From positions 16,003,877-16,067,876 of the forward strand of contig ML680053.1 in NCBI GenBank assembly GCA_007922225.1: a stretch of 64,000 nucleotides of DNA. Direction: 5' to 3'. The position numbers and the translations under genes are program-made. The DNA comes from Emydura subglobosa (lineage: Eukaryota; Chordata; Testudines; Chelidae). Shown piece after piece: positions 49,984 through 62,240 of the stretch (positions are counted from its first letter, which is position 1; each line of letters begins with the position of its first letter). The notes beneath the pieces are model-generated. The model saw nothing but the letters and a program-made list of their open reading frames with translations. It was not told the DNA's origin and did no database searches.

Positions 49984-52900
49984 GGTGTAGCTACACTGCA
50001 ATGTAAATTCAGGCTCAAGACCAAACCCACCTTCCAGCTACCCTCAATTCTATCTCACTTGGTCCCGGGCCCCAGGACCTGCAGCGTGGACAGTTTGAGC
50101 CAGAATCACGCAGGGGCACAAGCCCAAACTTCATTATTTTGCAGTGTGAACACAGCTCAGGCCTGGGCCCCATCTCAGGTCCTGACAGTCGACCAATGCT
50201 ATCCCTCAATCTCATGGGACAGTGTCCTTTCTATCCCAAGACTGGCCGATTGACTCCAATCGGAATTGAAACAAACCTTGTGGTTCAAGTACAGCTGCTC
50301 AGCGTTTAACCCTTCCATTTTGTGCAGACTGCCGAGCTGCAGGCAGTGAACCTTCCCCTGCATCTGTAATGGCCACTGAGACAAAGAAAATCCTTTGCTA
50401 GGCACGCCGCTCGCTGGTCAGGGAAACACAGCCAGATTTTGGTTAATCTCTGGTGTGAGCTGAGTAAGCAGTTTGACTTAAGTAAGAGTTCGAGGAATGA
50501 CCAGGAATACCAGCTAATAGTGAAGAAGCTGGCAGAGTTAGGTATTCACTGGACCAATGACTGATGCAGGCAGCAGATTAAGCGGCTCAAGACCGGTTTC
50601 CAGAAAGCTGGGAATGAGAACTGCACCTCTGGGAACTCACCATCATCCTCTCCTTTTCTGAGGAGTTTGGGTACTGCACCGGGCACTGAGCCAGCAGCGC
50701 TTCACAACAACCTGGTCAACTGGGACAATGACCTTCGCACCCCTGAATCCAACATAGATGAGAGAGGAGCCAGCAAGCATCAGATGAGGCTGCTAAAGTG
50801 ACTCTTGTACTCAGACTGGTCCCCGAGGAGCAGGGACATGTGCAGGAATTTAAATTGAACCGCTTTGGGAGGAGACACATTCTGTGCCCCCATCACAGCC
50901 CTGGAGAGCTCTGTGACCCCACCACTGCCCCAGAGCTGGGGGAACACCCTCTCTCTGGCATGGCCCCGAGGCCAAAGGAGTTCTGTGTCCCCACCAATTA
51001 TTGGGGGGCTCATGCCCCTGCTTGCCTCCCCTTGTGCACACCCCTGCCCAGAAGGCTTTGACACCAGAGCAGCTGCTGCACATTCTAGGTCCCTATACAG
51101 AGGAGGTTTGTGGTTCCCCCCACCTGCCTCTGGAGGAGCTGCCCACTGCAGAACCAGCATCAGAAGCACAAGAGGCAGAAGTAGTCCTGGAGTCTGGTAA
51201 GTTTCTGACTCCATGTTTGTTGTTATTCATATAGGGACGGAAGGGATTTTTGGCTTATGACCCAATACAACATTTATTGCAAGCCATGGGCAGCAGCATG
51301 GATCCTCTAATTGTGGATTGCACACCAGCACTGGGCATAGGATGACCAGATGTCCCAATTTTATAGGGACACTCCCAATATTCAGAGCTTTTTCTTATAT
51401 AGGCGCCTATTGCCCCCCACCCCATCCCGATTTTTCACATTTGCTATCTGATCACCCTAGCCTGGCGTAACCCTCACCACCACCTCTGCCATCCCTCCGT
51501 AGACCTCAAAATGGAGATCGGGAAGCACAAACAACAGTGAAACAAACATATGCAATGAATTATTTACGAGAAACAGGCACATTCTTACAGAGATGTGCTA
51601 GGGTGTTTAAAAGTAAAGTAAGAACCTTGTTGCCTTTCTTTTCAGTACGCCAGGCTGTGCAAATCGGGCATGCCACAACAAAACAAGCTGCCTGTAAATA
51701 GAAAATGGTCTGGGGAGGAAGCAATGTTAAATTTAGTTGATAAGGGACTAAATCAATGTCCAAAGTACAGCTGGGAGTTGGGGGGATGGGTCTGTAGTTC
51801 TTTGAGAGAGACAAGCTTGTCTCTTTCGCCAACAGAAGTTGGTCCAAAGAAAGATATTTCCTCACCCACCTTGTCTCTCTAGTACTCTGGGACCAAGACA
51901 GCTACAACAACACTGCAAACAGCAATAGTTCTTTGAGAATCCATATTATTGTGTGTGTTTGCAGAGTCCCTGGGTAGATGTGTTCAGAACAGCCTACATC
52001 AGGTTCCGAATGGAGCCCACAGGGAGACAGTCATCCAGTTGGATACTAACACAGTATCTTGTTGATTCCCCCATGAATTTTGACCCAATCCCAAGTGCTG
52101 ATAGCTGCAAACTCTTCCCATAGTAGGAACTCCAAATAAGCAGTCAACTTTCAGGGCAGGGCATATATTTCCTAGGCCTCCTGTGTAGGTCACCAGCCCA
52201 CTCCACTCACAGATGTGCTGCTCTGTCACCATACATTTGAAAACCTCTGTGGCAGACATGTATGACTTGCCACTGCCAGTTTGGAATAAAATCTCCCTTT
52301 GCCATTCTGGAACCTCTAGGACTGTGATATCCTGAAGAATGTGGAATGCCTGAAAGTACAGAGGAGGTGTATGTAGTAAGCTGTGGTTCTTCCCACCCCC
52401 AAAGGCCAAGGAGTTCTGCAATTTTTAAACAAACAAATAAAAATGTAAAATCTAATTTACCATTGTCTGTGCAATCTTTTCACTGTGATTAACTGAGTTT
52501 TGTCCAAGGAGCTTCTGGGAGCTGAGGTGTTCCTCTCAGAACACACTGAAGCTCAGTTTTACAAAGTATCATTTTTTGGCCTTGAGATGCTACAAGGCAC
52601 TTTTGCCTGTGGATGCACTGAACCTCAGTGTGAAGCACTGAAACAACAGTACACTCTTTGATGTCTGCCTTGAGGCCCTTTGAGCAATGCTGGTCCTTCC
52701 ACCTGGGCAGCGTGGGCCCACTCCAGCAGGACCATGCGATACAGCTCCGCCACAGACTGGTTCAATTGGAATTGTTTCCATGATGAACTTATGGTGGACA
52801 TTCTGGACAGGGCCAATGAGCAGGTGCAGTACCAGAGGGAGAAGGCTTCATGGCCATTGGAAAGGCACATAGGAAGGCACAGACAGGCTGCATAGTGAGA

Positions 52901-53530
52901 GGACAGAGTTTCAATGTGGGGAGAGACTGGTAATACAATTTCTAGAGCAGGAACGTTGGCTGAGGAAGATAGAGCCCAGCAAAAAATTTGAGAGGCTGCT
53001 TATGTTTATGGCCACCAGAGCACAGGCTGCATTCACACTGCATCCTGAGTCTCATCCATGGTTCCATGTACTGCAGCCCAGGAACACTCTGCACTATTCT
53101 ATGGTTGGGTGGCCAATGCAAACAGGTCTTAACAGCAGCTGGACAGGGCAAATCTACCCCATGCAGTCCTCCATGCCTATGCAGGCCCCTTCCCTCCTGC
53201 ATACCTCCACTCCCACGCTAACCCCCTCCCCCTGTAGGCCTCCACTCCCACACAGACTCCTGCCCCTGTGAACAGTTCCATCCCCCTGCAGTGGTGCCAA
53301 GTGTGCACTAGGTGTGGAAGGCAGGGAAAGAATAGGGGGTCAGAGGACATGCATAGTAGAAGGCATAGTGTTTGGAATTGGTTGCACTGGTTGCATTTTG
53401 GTTTTGTTAAAGGTTTTGGTGTTAGTTTATTATTCGTGTTCTGGTGTACTAATGGCAGCTGGCCTGCTTGGCAATGGTCTAATAGTGTGTTTTCTAATAT
53501 ATGTTCAAAAATAAAGATTTTTATTATGTT
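49984..53530 (+). mobile_element. DNA-transposon relic with Myb/SANT-like gene (Harbinger-type, uncertain)
   Basis: Its left end GGTGTAGCTACACTGCAATG resembles the palindromic MITE family at 27050 and 59277. At 50435-50640 the plus strand reads LVNLWCELSKQFDL, NDQEYQLIVKKLAELGIHW, then (after a TGA) CRQQIKRLKTGFQKAGNENCTSGN, the pattern of a trihelix/Myb-like domain. Further coding-like pieces are LTPEQLLHILGPYTEEV at about 51060-51115 and DELMVDILDRANEQVQYQRE at about 52783-52845. A separate MITE sits at 51342-51461. The pieces may be old exons of one transposon gene. No transposase core was seen, so the family call is tentative. Confidence 0.45.
51342..51461. repeat. MITE of the AGGGTGACCAGAT family
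   Basis: AGGATGACCAGATGTCCC at the left and GCTATCTGATCACCCTAG at the right are inverted ends. Second copy of the element at 35768-35888, in opposite orientation. Confidence 0.85.
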
Positions 53531-53729
53531 AAGAATTTTATTGCCATCACTGCATCACATCACATAATCTGTATTTCAAATAATGAAGGAAAACATGCAA
53601 TAAGGAACAACTGTGAAGTTGTATGCAAACACTGTTTTTCAATACATTTTTCTCTACATCAAGCCATACTTTGTAAAATTGACTACAAGGAACACAACAA
53701 TTTCCTTTTACACTCTGGCTGGGTTTTGT

Positions 53730-54190
53730 CCATCTAGTCTGATGTCCTATCTCTGAAAGTAGTCTGTACCAGGCATTTCAGAGGAGGATGAAAAGCCCCA
53801 TAGTGCACCTGCACAACTGTACGACCATGAAACAAATTTATTCTTGATCCTATTGACTGAACATTTTTTCCCTAGAAGTTTGAGGATTGATTTCTCTTAA
53901 ACTGTTATCTAGAATAATATAAATGCAGGGACTACTCTTATTCATGTGTCTAATCATTCATTTGAATCTTACTAAACTGTTTGCTTTAATAATATTCCAC
54001 AACAGTAAGTTCAAAGTACTGGCGCACAAAAGTATTTCTTTTTATCTGCATTGATTGTGTTTCCCTTTTAATTTTATCAAATGTTGCTTTGTTCTTTGCT
54101 TCTGGGACAGGGTTAAAAGGACTGTGTAACTGGCCTTCTCGGTTATATAGCTCTCCTGTATCTCTTCCTCCATTTCCAAACTAAACAAGC
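53730..54190 (-). mobile_element. CR1 LINE fragment, 3' part
   Basis: In reverse orientation it begins with CCATCTAGTCTGATGTCC and CTGTACCAGGCATTTCAGAGG. Further right it has ATTCATTTGAATC, AGTATTTCTTTTTATCTGC and GGCCTTCTCGG...CTGTATC, matching the order of the common CR1 fragment in turtle genomes. Strongly diverged. Confidence 0.6.
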
Positions 54191-54194
54191 CTAC

Positions 54195-55480
54195 TATTAA
54201 AAAAACCCCCAAAGAACTCTTCTTATTGTTTGTAAGAATTGATAATAAGATTTACAAAAGCTGATATATTGACTTTTGTCTTTCAAAATCGTGCAATATA
54301 TTTGAGTTACTAGCACAAAAGAAGTCCAAAATCAACATATCAAGAAATCAAAGACAAAATAACAAGGGAAATACCTCTCTATGAAATAGTTGCTGCTGAT
54401 TAAGAGTATTGGCTTACATAAATAAAGGCATAAAAGCCATCATCTTTTTTTTTCTTCCAAGTATTTCCTCCTCCATCTTGTCATGAGTAGGAGTAGAATT
54501 AAGCCTCGTCTAGGTTTAGCAGTTGGGGTAGTCTATGAGTAAGTATAATATGCCACTTGGAACTATAACCCCATCATGCAGTTGTGTATGGGTGGGTCCC
54601 TGCACCTGAACGGAAACTCACTGACTTCAGTGGGGCTTGGTGACGGTGCAAGTGTCCACTTAAGTGGAGCCAGTTGCAGAATCACAGGTCTTAGTCCTTT
54701 AAAACTTGTTCCTTAGTTAATAGCATCATCTTATATGGGACTTGAGGGTGGGGGAGAACTCTTGGTTGTGCACAATTATTCTTTGACTCTGGATTTATAA
54801 ATCCAAGTCTCACCACTAAGTGTTCCAAGAATTGCTTTTAATCAAAGATTCAAGATGGGATACTGCAACATAAAAGAACTAACAGACATCCACAGAGCCC
54901 TATTGTGGCTGCCTGGTACTACTATATGTGTCACAAAACCGTAGAGCAGTGTAGAATCTTGTGGTGAACATTTTTTGCTCAAATTTTGTTTCTGACCTTA
55001 ATACATGGAGCAGCCATTGAGGGCATCTTCTGCAACAGAAAGCACAGAGACATTCTAAGACAGGGTTTGTGGATCGGGGTGTAGTTAACAACACATCTAT
55101 ACATGTCAGCACCCTGACCTGCAATATCAACTTTACACAGCCCTCTGCATAATTAATTCTATACTACACAGTTGTACATGGGGCTATTGGCAGAGAGAAT
55201 GCAGGTGCACATTGACTCCACCTTTGCGGCTTATGTAGTAGCATATGGTGAAGCACCAAATAGAGCATGGATTTAACCTTTTATCCACAGTTATTTTTCA
55301 GAATTTTAATCCTTCAACCAAATAGGTTATATTGTCCAAATAATACACTGTATCTAATCAAATTACATACATATTTAAACATTATACCAGAAAATAGTAT
55401 ATATTTCATATAGGACTGGATTTGACCCCCTTTTTCACACTGAATAGTGCCGTACTCTGCAAACACTCCCTTGATACCAA
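54195..55480. other. unassigned intergenic
   Basis: AT-rich sequence. No convincing repeat family or gene. The frame 54900-55130 on the minus strand has no domain. Confidence 0.5.
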
Positions 55481-55519
55481 TGGAGCTATTTGTGGATAAA
55501 GGATTTTAAAATCATCTTC

Positions 55520-56830
55520 TTCTTTTCCTTTATGCTGTTTTTCCTGGTGACGGTCATGGCAGCAGCATGAAGAGTAGGGAAGACCAGCCTTCCTTTCTTC
55601 CGCAACTGATTCCAGTTCCTCCTGGGGGATTCCCAGGCGTTCCCAGGCCAGCTGGGAGATATAATACCTCCAGCGTGTCCTGGGTTGCCCTTGGGGCCTC
55701 CTCCCAGTCGGATGTGCCAAGTATAGTTCCAAAGGAAGCCTACCAGAGGCATCCTTATCAGCTGCCTCCTCTCAGTCTGGAGGAGTAGCGGCTCTACTCC
55801 GAAGCTCTCCCGAATAGCTGAGCCCCTCACCCTGTCTCGGAGAATCAGCCCCAGCCACCCTGTGGAGAAACCTCATTTCTGCTGCTCCCGCTTCACCACC
55901 ACAGATCGGTAGAGTGCCCTCATCACTGCCGCTGCCATGTTAATCTGCCAGTCAATCTCATGGTCCCGCTCCCCATCCCTCATGAACAAGACCCCGGATC
56001 CTTAAACTCTTGCACTAAGGGCAGGTTTTCCTCCTTCACCTGGAGAGAACACTCCACTTTCTTCCAGGAAAGAACCATGACTTCTGATTTGGAGGTGCTG
56101 ATTCTCATCCCAGCCACTTCACACTCAGCAGTGGAGTGTTCGAGTGCATTAGAGATCACAGTCTGAAGAAGCAAGAGGGACATCATCATCTGCAAACAGC
56201 AGAGATGCCACCTCCAAGTCCCCATACTGGATACATTACTCAGCACGGCTGTGCCTTGATATCCTGTCCATGAAGATCACAAAAAGGAGTAGGGAGGGGA
56301 TGCACCCTTGGCAGAGTCCAATGCCCACCTTGAATGAACTTGACTTAATGCCAAGAATGTGGACACAACTCTTACTCCAGGAATAGAGGGACCAGATAGC
56401 ATGCAGCAGTGGAAGTGGCACCTCACACTCCCATAGCACTCCCACAAGACACCTCGGGGAACCCTATCATAAGCCTTCTCCAGGTCTACAAAACAAAGGT
56501 TAGCAAATTCCCACAACCCCTCAAATATCTATAAGAGAGAGCAAAGAGCTGGTCTCCTGTTCCATGTCTGGGACAGAAACCGCATTGTTCCTCCTGAATC
56601 CAAGATTCAGCTAATGGGCATAGTCTCTCCTGCAATACCCTAGTATAGGCTTTGCCAGGGAGGTTGAGGAGTGTGATTCCCCCTGTACTTGTACATACCC
56701 ACTGGTCCTCTTTCTTAAAGATCGGGACCACCACTCTGGTTTGCCAATCCCAACGTACTGCACTCTCCTTCCATACAACATTGAAGAGATGCGTTAACCA
56801 TAACACTCTGACTTTGTTCAGTGATTTCAA
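55520..56830 (-). pseudogene. LINE reverse transcriptase and C-terminal domain, broken
   Basis: RT blocks in order on the minus strand: EEQCGFCPRHGTGDQLFAL (56580-56530), CFVDLEKAYDRVPR (motif A Asp, about 56450-56500), GLCQGCIPSLLLFVIFMDRIS (motif B, about 56260-56340) and LLFADD (motif C, FADD at 56185-56196). Beyond are AECEVAGMRISTSKSEVMVLS and a C-terminal GRRPQGQPRTRWRYYISQLA. Both catalytic motifs A and C are intact at sequence level, though frames shift between them. Confidence 0.83.
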
Positions 56831-57495
56831 TGTCTCTGGGCGAATCTCGTTTACCCCTGCTGCCTTATTGCTGCGAAGGCACTTTACTGCCGCAGAACCT
56901 CATCACCAGAAATAGTGTTTCCAGCACTGCCTCCTGAAAGGAAGGTGCATCCACCGGGCTGAGAAATTCCTTGAAGTGCTCCTTCCACCTCTCAATAATC
57001 TTCTCAGTTGGGGTCAGTGTTTCACCACCCTTGTTGAGAACACCTGGGCAACATCCCGCCAAACCCTCCTAAGGTAACGAATGGTTTGCCAGAACATCTT
57101 TGAAGCCATCCAGTAGTCATTCTCCATGGCCTTTCCAAACTCCTCCAGGCCCACGCTTTTGCATCAATGACTGCCACAGCTGCAACCCTCAGGTTGTACC
57201 TCAGAGGTACAGCCCTCTGGTACCTCTCAGTCGTATCAGGAGTACAGTTCACGAGCATTTCTCGGAAGGCCTCCTTCTTTTCCTTGACATCTTCCCTCAC
57301 CACTGATGTCCACCAGCAGGTCTGAGGGTTGCCACTATGACAGGCACCAACTGCCTTCAGGCCACAGCTTTTTGTGGATTTTCGTGGTTGTCTCAATGAT
57401 TGAGGCCCTGATCATAGTCCACTCTGACTCAATGTCCACAACCTTGCCTGGAATGCAGGAGAAGTTCTTCCAGAAGTGGGAATTGAAGTCTTTCC

Positions 57496-58279
57496 TCACA
57501 GGGTCCTCCACCAGATGTTCCCAGGTGACCTGCACTGATTGTTTGGGCATCCCATGTCTATCCAGCTGGCTCCCATGCATTGGATCCAACTCACCACCAA
57601 GTAGTGATCAGTTGACAGCTCTGCTCTGCTCTTCACCCGGGTGTCCAGAACATATGGTCTTAGGTCCGATGAAATGACTATAAAATCGATCATTGATTTT
57701 TGGCCTAATGTGCTCTGGTACCAGGTACATTTATGAGCAACTCTGTGTTCGAACATCATGTTCATTATGGATAATCCATAACTAAAACAGAAGTCCAACA
57801 ACAGCTCACCTTTCAGGTCCAGATCAGGGAGGCTGTTCCTCCCAATTACTCCCCTCCAGATATCCCCTTGTTCCCCAAGTGGGTGCTGAAGTCTCTCAGT
57901 AGAATGACAGAGTCAGTAGGTGGCACTTTATCAAGTACCAATTCCATTGTCTCTAAAAAGGTTGAGTACTCTGAACTGCTGTTAGGCGTATAAACACACA
58001 CAGCGGTCAGGGTTTTCTCCTCTGACACTGAAGTTTCATTGAGCTGACCCTCTTGTCTATCAGGACAAACTCCAACTGCACAGCATCCAGCCAGGGATTT
58101 GTGAGTATCCCCACACCCAATTGGGGCCTCTCATGCAGGGCCATTCTAGAGTAGGAAAGAGACCATCCTTGGTCATGAAGTTTGTTTTCAGAGCCCCTGC
58201 TGTGTGCGGAGATGAGGCCAACTATATCTAGCTGATATCTTTCCACCTCTTTCACCAGCTCTGGCTCTTTCCCCAACAA
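57496..58279 (-). pseudogene. LINE AP-endonuclease domain, broken
   Basis: Frames at 58279-58007, 58028-57846 and 57801-57496 contain YQLDIVGLISAHSRGS, TAVCVYTPNSSSEYSTFLE, SMIDFIVISSDLRPY and ELSTDHYLVVSW. SMIDF..VSSDL and STDHYLV are the conserved C-terminal DFI and SDH parts of the AP-endonuclease fold. Known role: nicks target DNA for priming. Frame changes separate the parts. Confidence 0.8.
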
Positions 58280-58672
58280 TTAAGTGACTTTCCATGTCCC
58301 TAGAGCCAGTTTCCATTGCGGAGGGTCAGTCTGTCCTGGTACATCCCTCCTGCTGCCATTCTGGTGTCACACCCAACCTTCACCCGTTGCCTCATGGGTG
58401 GTGGGCCCACAAAGTGGGTCCATGTCGCCTTTTCAGGCTGAACCCAGCCAGGTTACATGGATGTCCTGGCCACCAGAGACTTGCCTTACACTGCCCCCAG
58501 GTCTGGCTCCAGGGGTGGGCTTGATATCCCTAATCTGGGCAAGATTCACATGCTCATTTCTGGGCCTTATAAGGGACTCAGAGTGGATCTTTTTAGTCTG
58601 GAACCTTCCCACCAGACCTATTTACCTGGGGTTACCTTACCAGGAGCATAAGCTCCAGATCACATAACCCTG

Positions 58673-59276
58673 GGGTTCATAGGAACACGTAAGTCCCTCC
58701 ACCACAACAGGGGAACGATCCTTGAAGGGGTTTGAAAATCTGACACATAAATATTAATATGCAGGAAAATGGTACTGTGAAAATAATCATTTCAGTTTTC
58801 AAAACAAACTCTGCAGGGTCTCCCATTGCAGTATCTGACCCAATAGTTTAGGGCTAGAAATACATTTCCATCTTCTGGTGCCTTTTTAAACTGGGATTTT
58901 GAGACAACTGGTGAATTTAGAGAGAATCTAGGCCTAAATAATCAAGTGCTAAAAAAAGGCAGTGAGTCAGAGAGGGTGAGGATGCCAACTGGGCAGTTCT
59001 TGGGCAAAAACATTTGCTGCCATTAGAAACTGCAAACATCTGGAATACAAAACAAGCAAACATGGTTTGCTTTACAATGTCTTCATGGCTTATGGGCCCA
59101 ATCCTGTATTATTACTCAGTTCTTATTAAGTCATATTTGCCATTGACATCAATGGGAGTTTTGCCCGAGTAAAGAGTGAGCAGGACTGCTAGATAAGACC
59201 CTATGTTTGTGTAGTAAAAGAACCATGGGCAAGGAAAGTGTTTTGCAGAGTTTCCAGTCTCCCCACCCAGAGAAAC
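58673..59276. other. unassigned intergenic
   Basis: No gene or named repeat. At 59092-59215 there is ATTGACATCAATGGGAGTTTTGCC-like text, common in low-divergence turtle repeats. Confidence 0.45.
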
Positions 59277-59560
59277 TGAAAGTATGTCTACACTGCAATT
59301 AGACACCCGTGGCTGGCCCATGCTTGCGGGGCTCAGGCTAAGGGGCTGTTTAATTGCACTGTAGACATTCACCATGGGCTGTAGTCTGAGCTCTGCCCCC
59401 ACTCTTCCCCCCCATTCGCAGGATCCTAGAGCCTGTGCTGCAGCCTGAGCCTGATGTCTTCGCTGCAATTAAGCAACCCCTTAGTCCGAGTCCTGCGAGC
59501 CCAAGTCAGCTGGCCTAGGCCTGCCATGTGTGTCTAACTGCAGTATAAATGTACCTGAGA
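59277..59560. repeat. palindromic MITE, full length
   Basis: The left arm (AAGTATGTCTACACTGCAAT, GTGGCTGGCCCATGC, GGGGCTGTTTAATTGC) is repeated inverted in the right arm (GCAATTAAGCAACCCC, GTCAGCTGGCCTAGGCC, CTGCAGTATAAATGTACC). The ~280-bp element folds into one hairpin. Related to the copies at 27050 and, more distantly, to the left end at 49984. Confidence 0.8.
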
Positions 59561-59837
59561 GGCAGATTCTTCACCCTGTTTGAGCTCTTCTCAGTGCAGG
59601 AGAGGGGCTTGGCTATTTTGACCCCTGTAGCATAACATCCAGTTAGCAAAAATAAATAAAACTACTAAGTAATCTTGCAAATGTCTCAGTTTCTGCACAC
59701 CACGGCACATAACAAAACAAAATACACAACATGTATGCTTGCAGCTGCACATATATAACAGTAATAGAAACAACAAATTATCCTTAAACATCTAAAAGTA
59801 CACTTTTTCACTGCCAAGAGGCATATTTTTACACTGC

Positions 59838-59985
59838 CACTCCTATCACCAAATGTTATTGTAATAATCCCAATTATTATAATAAAAATAAAATATAATT
59901 AAAAATAACCCAATATAAATAATTAATATATATTATAATAAACAAAACATAATTTATAAAAAATATTAAAAATTACCACTTAAAC
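59838..59985. repeat. extreme AT-rich tract
   Basis: About 145 bp nearly without G (AATAATTAATATATATTATA and similar). It abuts the left side of the retrovirus-like relic and may be part of its left end or an unrelated low-complexity tract. Confidence 0.7.
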
Positions 59986-61859
59986 AAAAAAGCACGCTCC
60001 AGCAAGGCTCACTGCATATCACCAGGGTAGCAACCTCTCTGGCACAGTTCTCCACGAAGCTGTATCTGTATTTGGCTTTAGAAAAAAGGTATTATGTCCT
60101 CTACAGGAATGTGTTGTAAGTCAGGTGGTCGAGGGGTTGCCACTCCCGCTCTCCTTTCGCTAAAACCAATCTCAAACATGAAAGCTTTTGTGAATGACCT
60201 AAAAAAACCCCCCATGGTCTAAAAAGGCATTTAAAAGTAAAAAGGCATATGCAAACTTAATGCTCCAGTAAAAACAATTCATAAAAAACAAGTCTAATCA
60301 TAAAAAAAAACCTCTTGGCTGCTTTACCTGGGCTCATTTTAATATCTAAAACCCTTAATAAAAAAATTAAAAAACTAGTCAAAAAAACCCCAAACGCGCC
60401 ATAAACAATTAATAACATGCTAAAATCAAATGCAAAAATGAAAACTAAAATACAAATCTTCAGCATCTCACTGTCTCACCCAAGGTACGCTGCTCTCCAA
60501 CTCTCAGCACAATACAAATAAATACAAAAAAAATTAAACAAAAAAACCCAAAAGCAGCTCATATCTAAAAACAAACTGTAAAAACATGCAAGCTGCAATA
60601 CACATTTTCCTAAAAAAACCCACAAAAATCCCAAAAAGCCAGTCCCCTGCAGTTTGTTGGTGGCAGTCATCTCAGTGTACAAAGCAATTGGCTGCTGCTC
60701 AGGGAATTATTGCTGCCATGTAGGCAGACGGAGGTTGTAATGGTGCAAAGAGTGTTGGTATGCAGGACTTTGATCTGTCAGCCCTCTGTTGCAAAGGCTG
60801 CGTAGAATAAGAACCAGTCAGATCAGATCATAGGATGTTCTTCCCACTATGCTCCTCTCAGGCAGATAGTAAAACAGCTGGGCAAAAAAAAAAAAAAAAA
60901 AAATACACCACAGGCTACTGCATCCATGGTTGCTGTAATTGTAAAAACAAAACAAAAAACTAGTAAAAAAAGCCCACCACCCACACTACCACCAAAGTAA
61001 ATAAGGTACTAAGATCTAAGCAAGTGCAGGCACTAAAAAAAGCTTTAGGAAATATCACCCCTGACAATGTGGTTGTCTAGTTTGCACAGCTTACCACAAT
61101 GCCTCAGTCAAATTGTAGTAATTATGCCTTGCTCTCAAAAAAATGTCTCCCATTAGACATCTTTTAAGACTTCCCATAAATATACAACTCCTCCCACCCC
61201 ACAAAAAAGTACCCTTATAAAAAATGTCTTTAAGGTAGTAAATCCTGGGAAGCACATTAAGGTGCATTTTCATTTGGAGCGGCAAGCCCTAGGGGAACAC
61301 TCTAATGCTTATTTACAATGTAAAAAAAATCCTATGGCAAGCTCTGGGGCATAAAAAGAAAGTTCAAGACCTTATAAACACAGACTTTCCAACTCGTTTC
61401 ATAAAAAGGCTACGTCCGCAAGTAAAAGTTGCTTTGGGTACTCTACATTTACCAGCTATAGAGTGGAAAGCACTGTTGCAAACGTTCAGCAAGCTCATTT
61501 ACTAGGAAGCCAAGCCTTCCCTAATAAGCATAAAAAAAAAGCCGCTGCACAAACAAACAAACAAAAAAGTGGCTGCTCAAATCACCTTTCAAAATAAAAA
61601 AATAGAAAAAGTAATTCAGTCCCTAAAAAAGTGAACAAAAGGCGCGGCCTAGGGCCAGGCCATGGGAGGATCGATTCCCTGCGCTGGGTCTGTGAAATCG
61701 AGCTCTCCACTATGCCCCTAAAGCTCTAATTAATGGCAAATCAAATAAGCAGCTGGCTAACCTAATTTATCAAAAAATAAATAAATAAAAATCTCACACT
61801 CCAAAAAAATGTGCTGATGAGGGTCAATGGGAAAGCCCTCAGAGTCATAGGACAGCCAG

Positions 61860-62225
61860 GTGTCCCCAAGTCCCCTAATACATGTGGCATCTTTAACATC
61901 TAATAAATGGGAACGACCCACTATCTGGGTGAATTTTGAACAGGGGGCATTCGAACAGCATGTACTTGTAAATACTGGTGCCACTATATTATTAATTAAT
62001 GACTGCTTAGTTCCTGCAACAGTCAAGTTAAAGGAAAATCACTGGCAGAGGTTAGAGGGGTTTAAAGATTCCAGTGTAAATATGCCCCTCTCTCATCCCC
62101 TTACATACACCATTATAAAAAAAGCATGGACAGGGATTTTTAGTTTGGCACATGCTGGAGAAGCATCTATTTTAGGCATGAATTGTATGCTTAAAATGCA
62201 GGCTGTTGTTAATTTAGCTAATTAA
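61860..62225 (+). pseudogene. retroviral-type aspartic protease region, degenerate
   Basis: An open frame with the flap-type layout: LVNTGATILLIN at about 61965-61998 in place of the usual active-site loop, and ILGMNCM at about 62172-62190, the conserved ILG turn near the end of the fold. Where the family has the catalytic Asp, the codon is AAT (Asn, 61971-61973), so this copy would not cleave. It is followed by a stop at 62223. Protease identity is inferred from these two motifs and the position before the RT. Confidence 0.6.
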
Positions 62226-62240
62226 ATGTTATAAATTAAA

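Larger units (their letters stand above)
55482..58672 (-). mobile_element. APE-type non-LTR retrotransposon (LINE), near full length
   Basis: Read on the minus strand: a leader and 5' part (58672-58280), an AP-like endonuclease (58279-57496), a linker (about 57400-56870), the reverse transcriptase (56830-56000) and a C-terminal region (55830-55520). It ends in an AAGAAGAAGATGAT-type 3' tail. About 3.2 kb. The same LINE type is abundant in fish, but I cannot fix the clade. Frameshifts are frequent, so it is dead. Confidence 0.82.

Noticed and set aside
52942..53571. A membrane protein at 53268-53571 (LVYYSCSGVLMAAGLLGNG)
   Set aside because: The frame is short, other frames cover the same DNA, and it lies in the degenerate transposon relic; the hydrophobic run may be chance.
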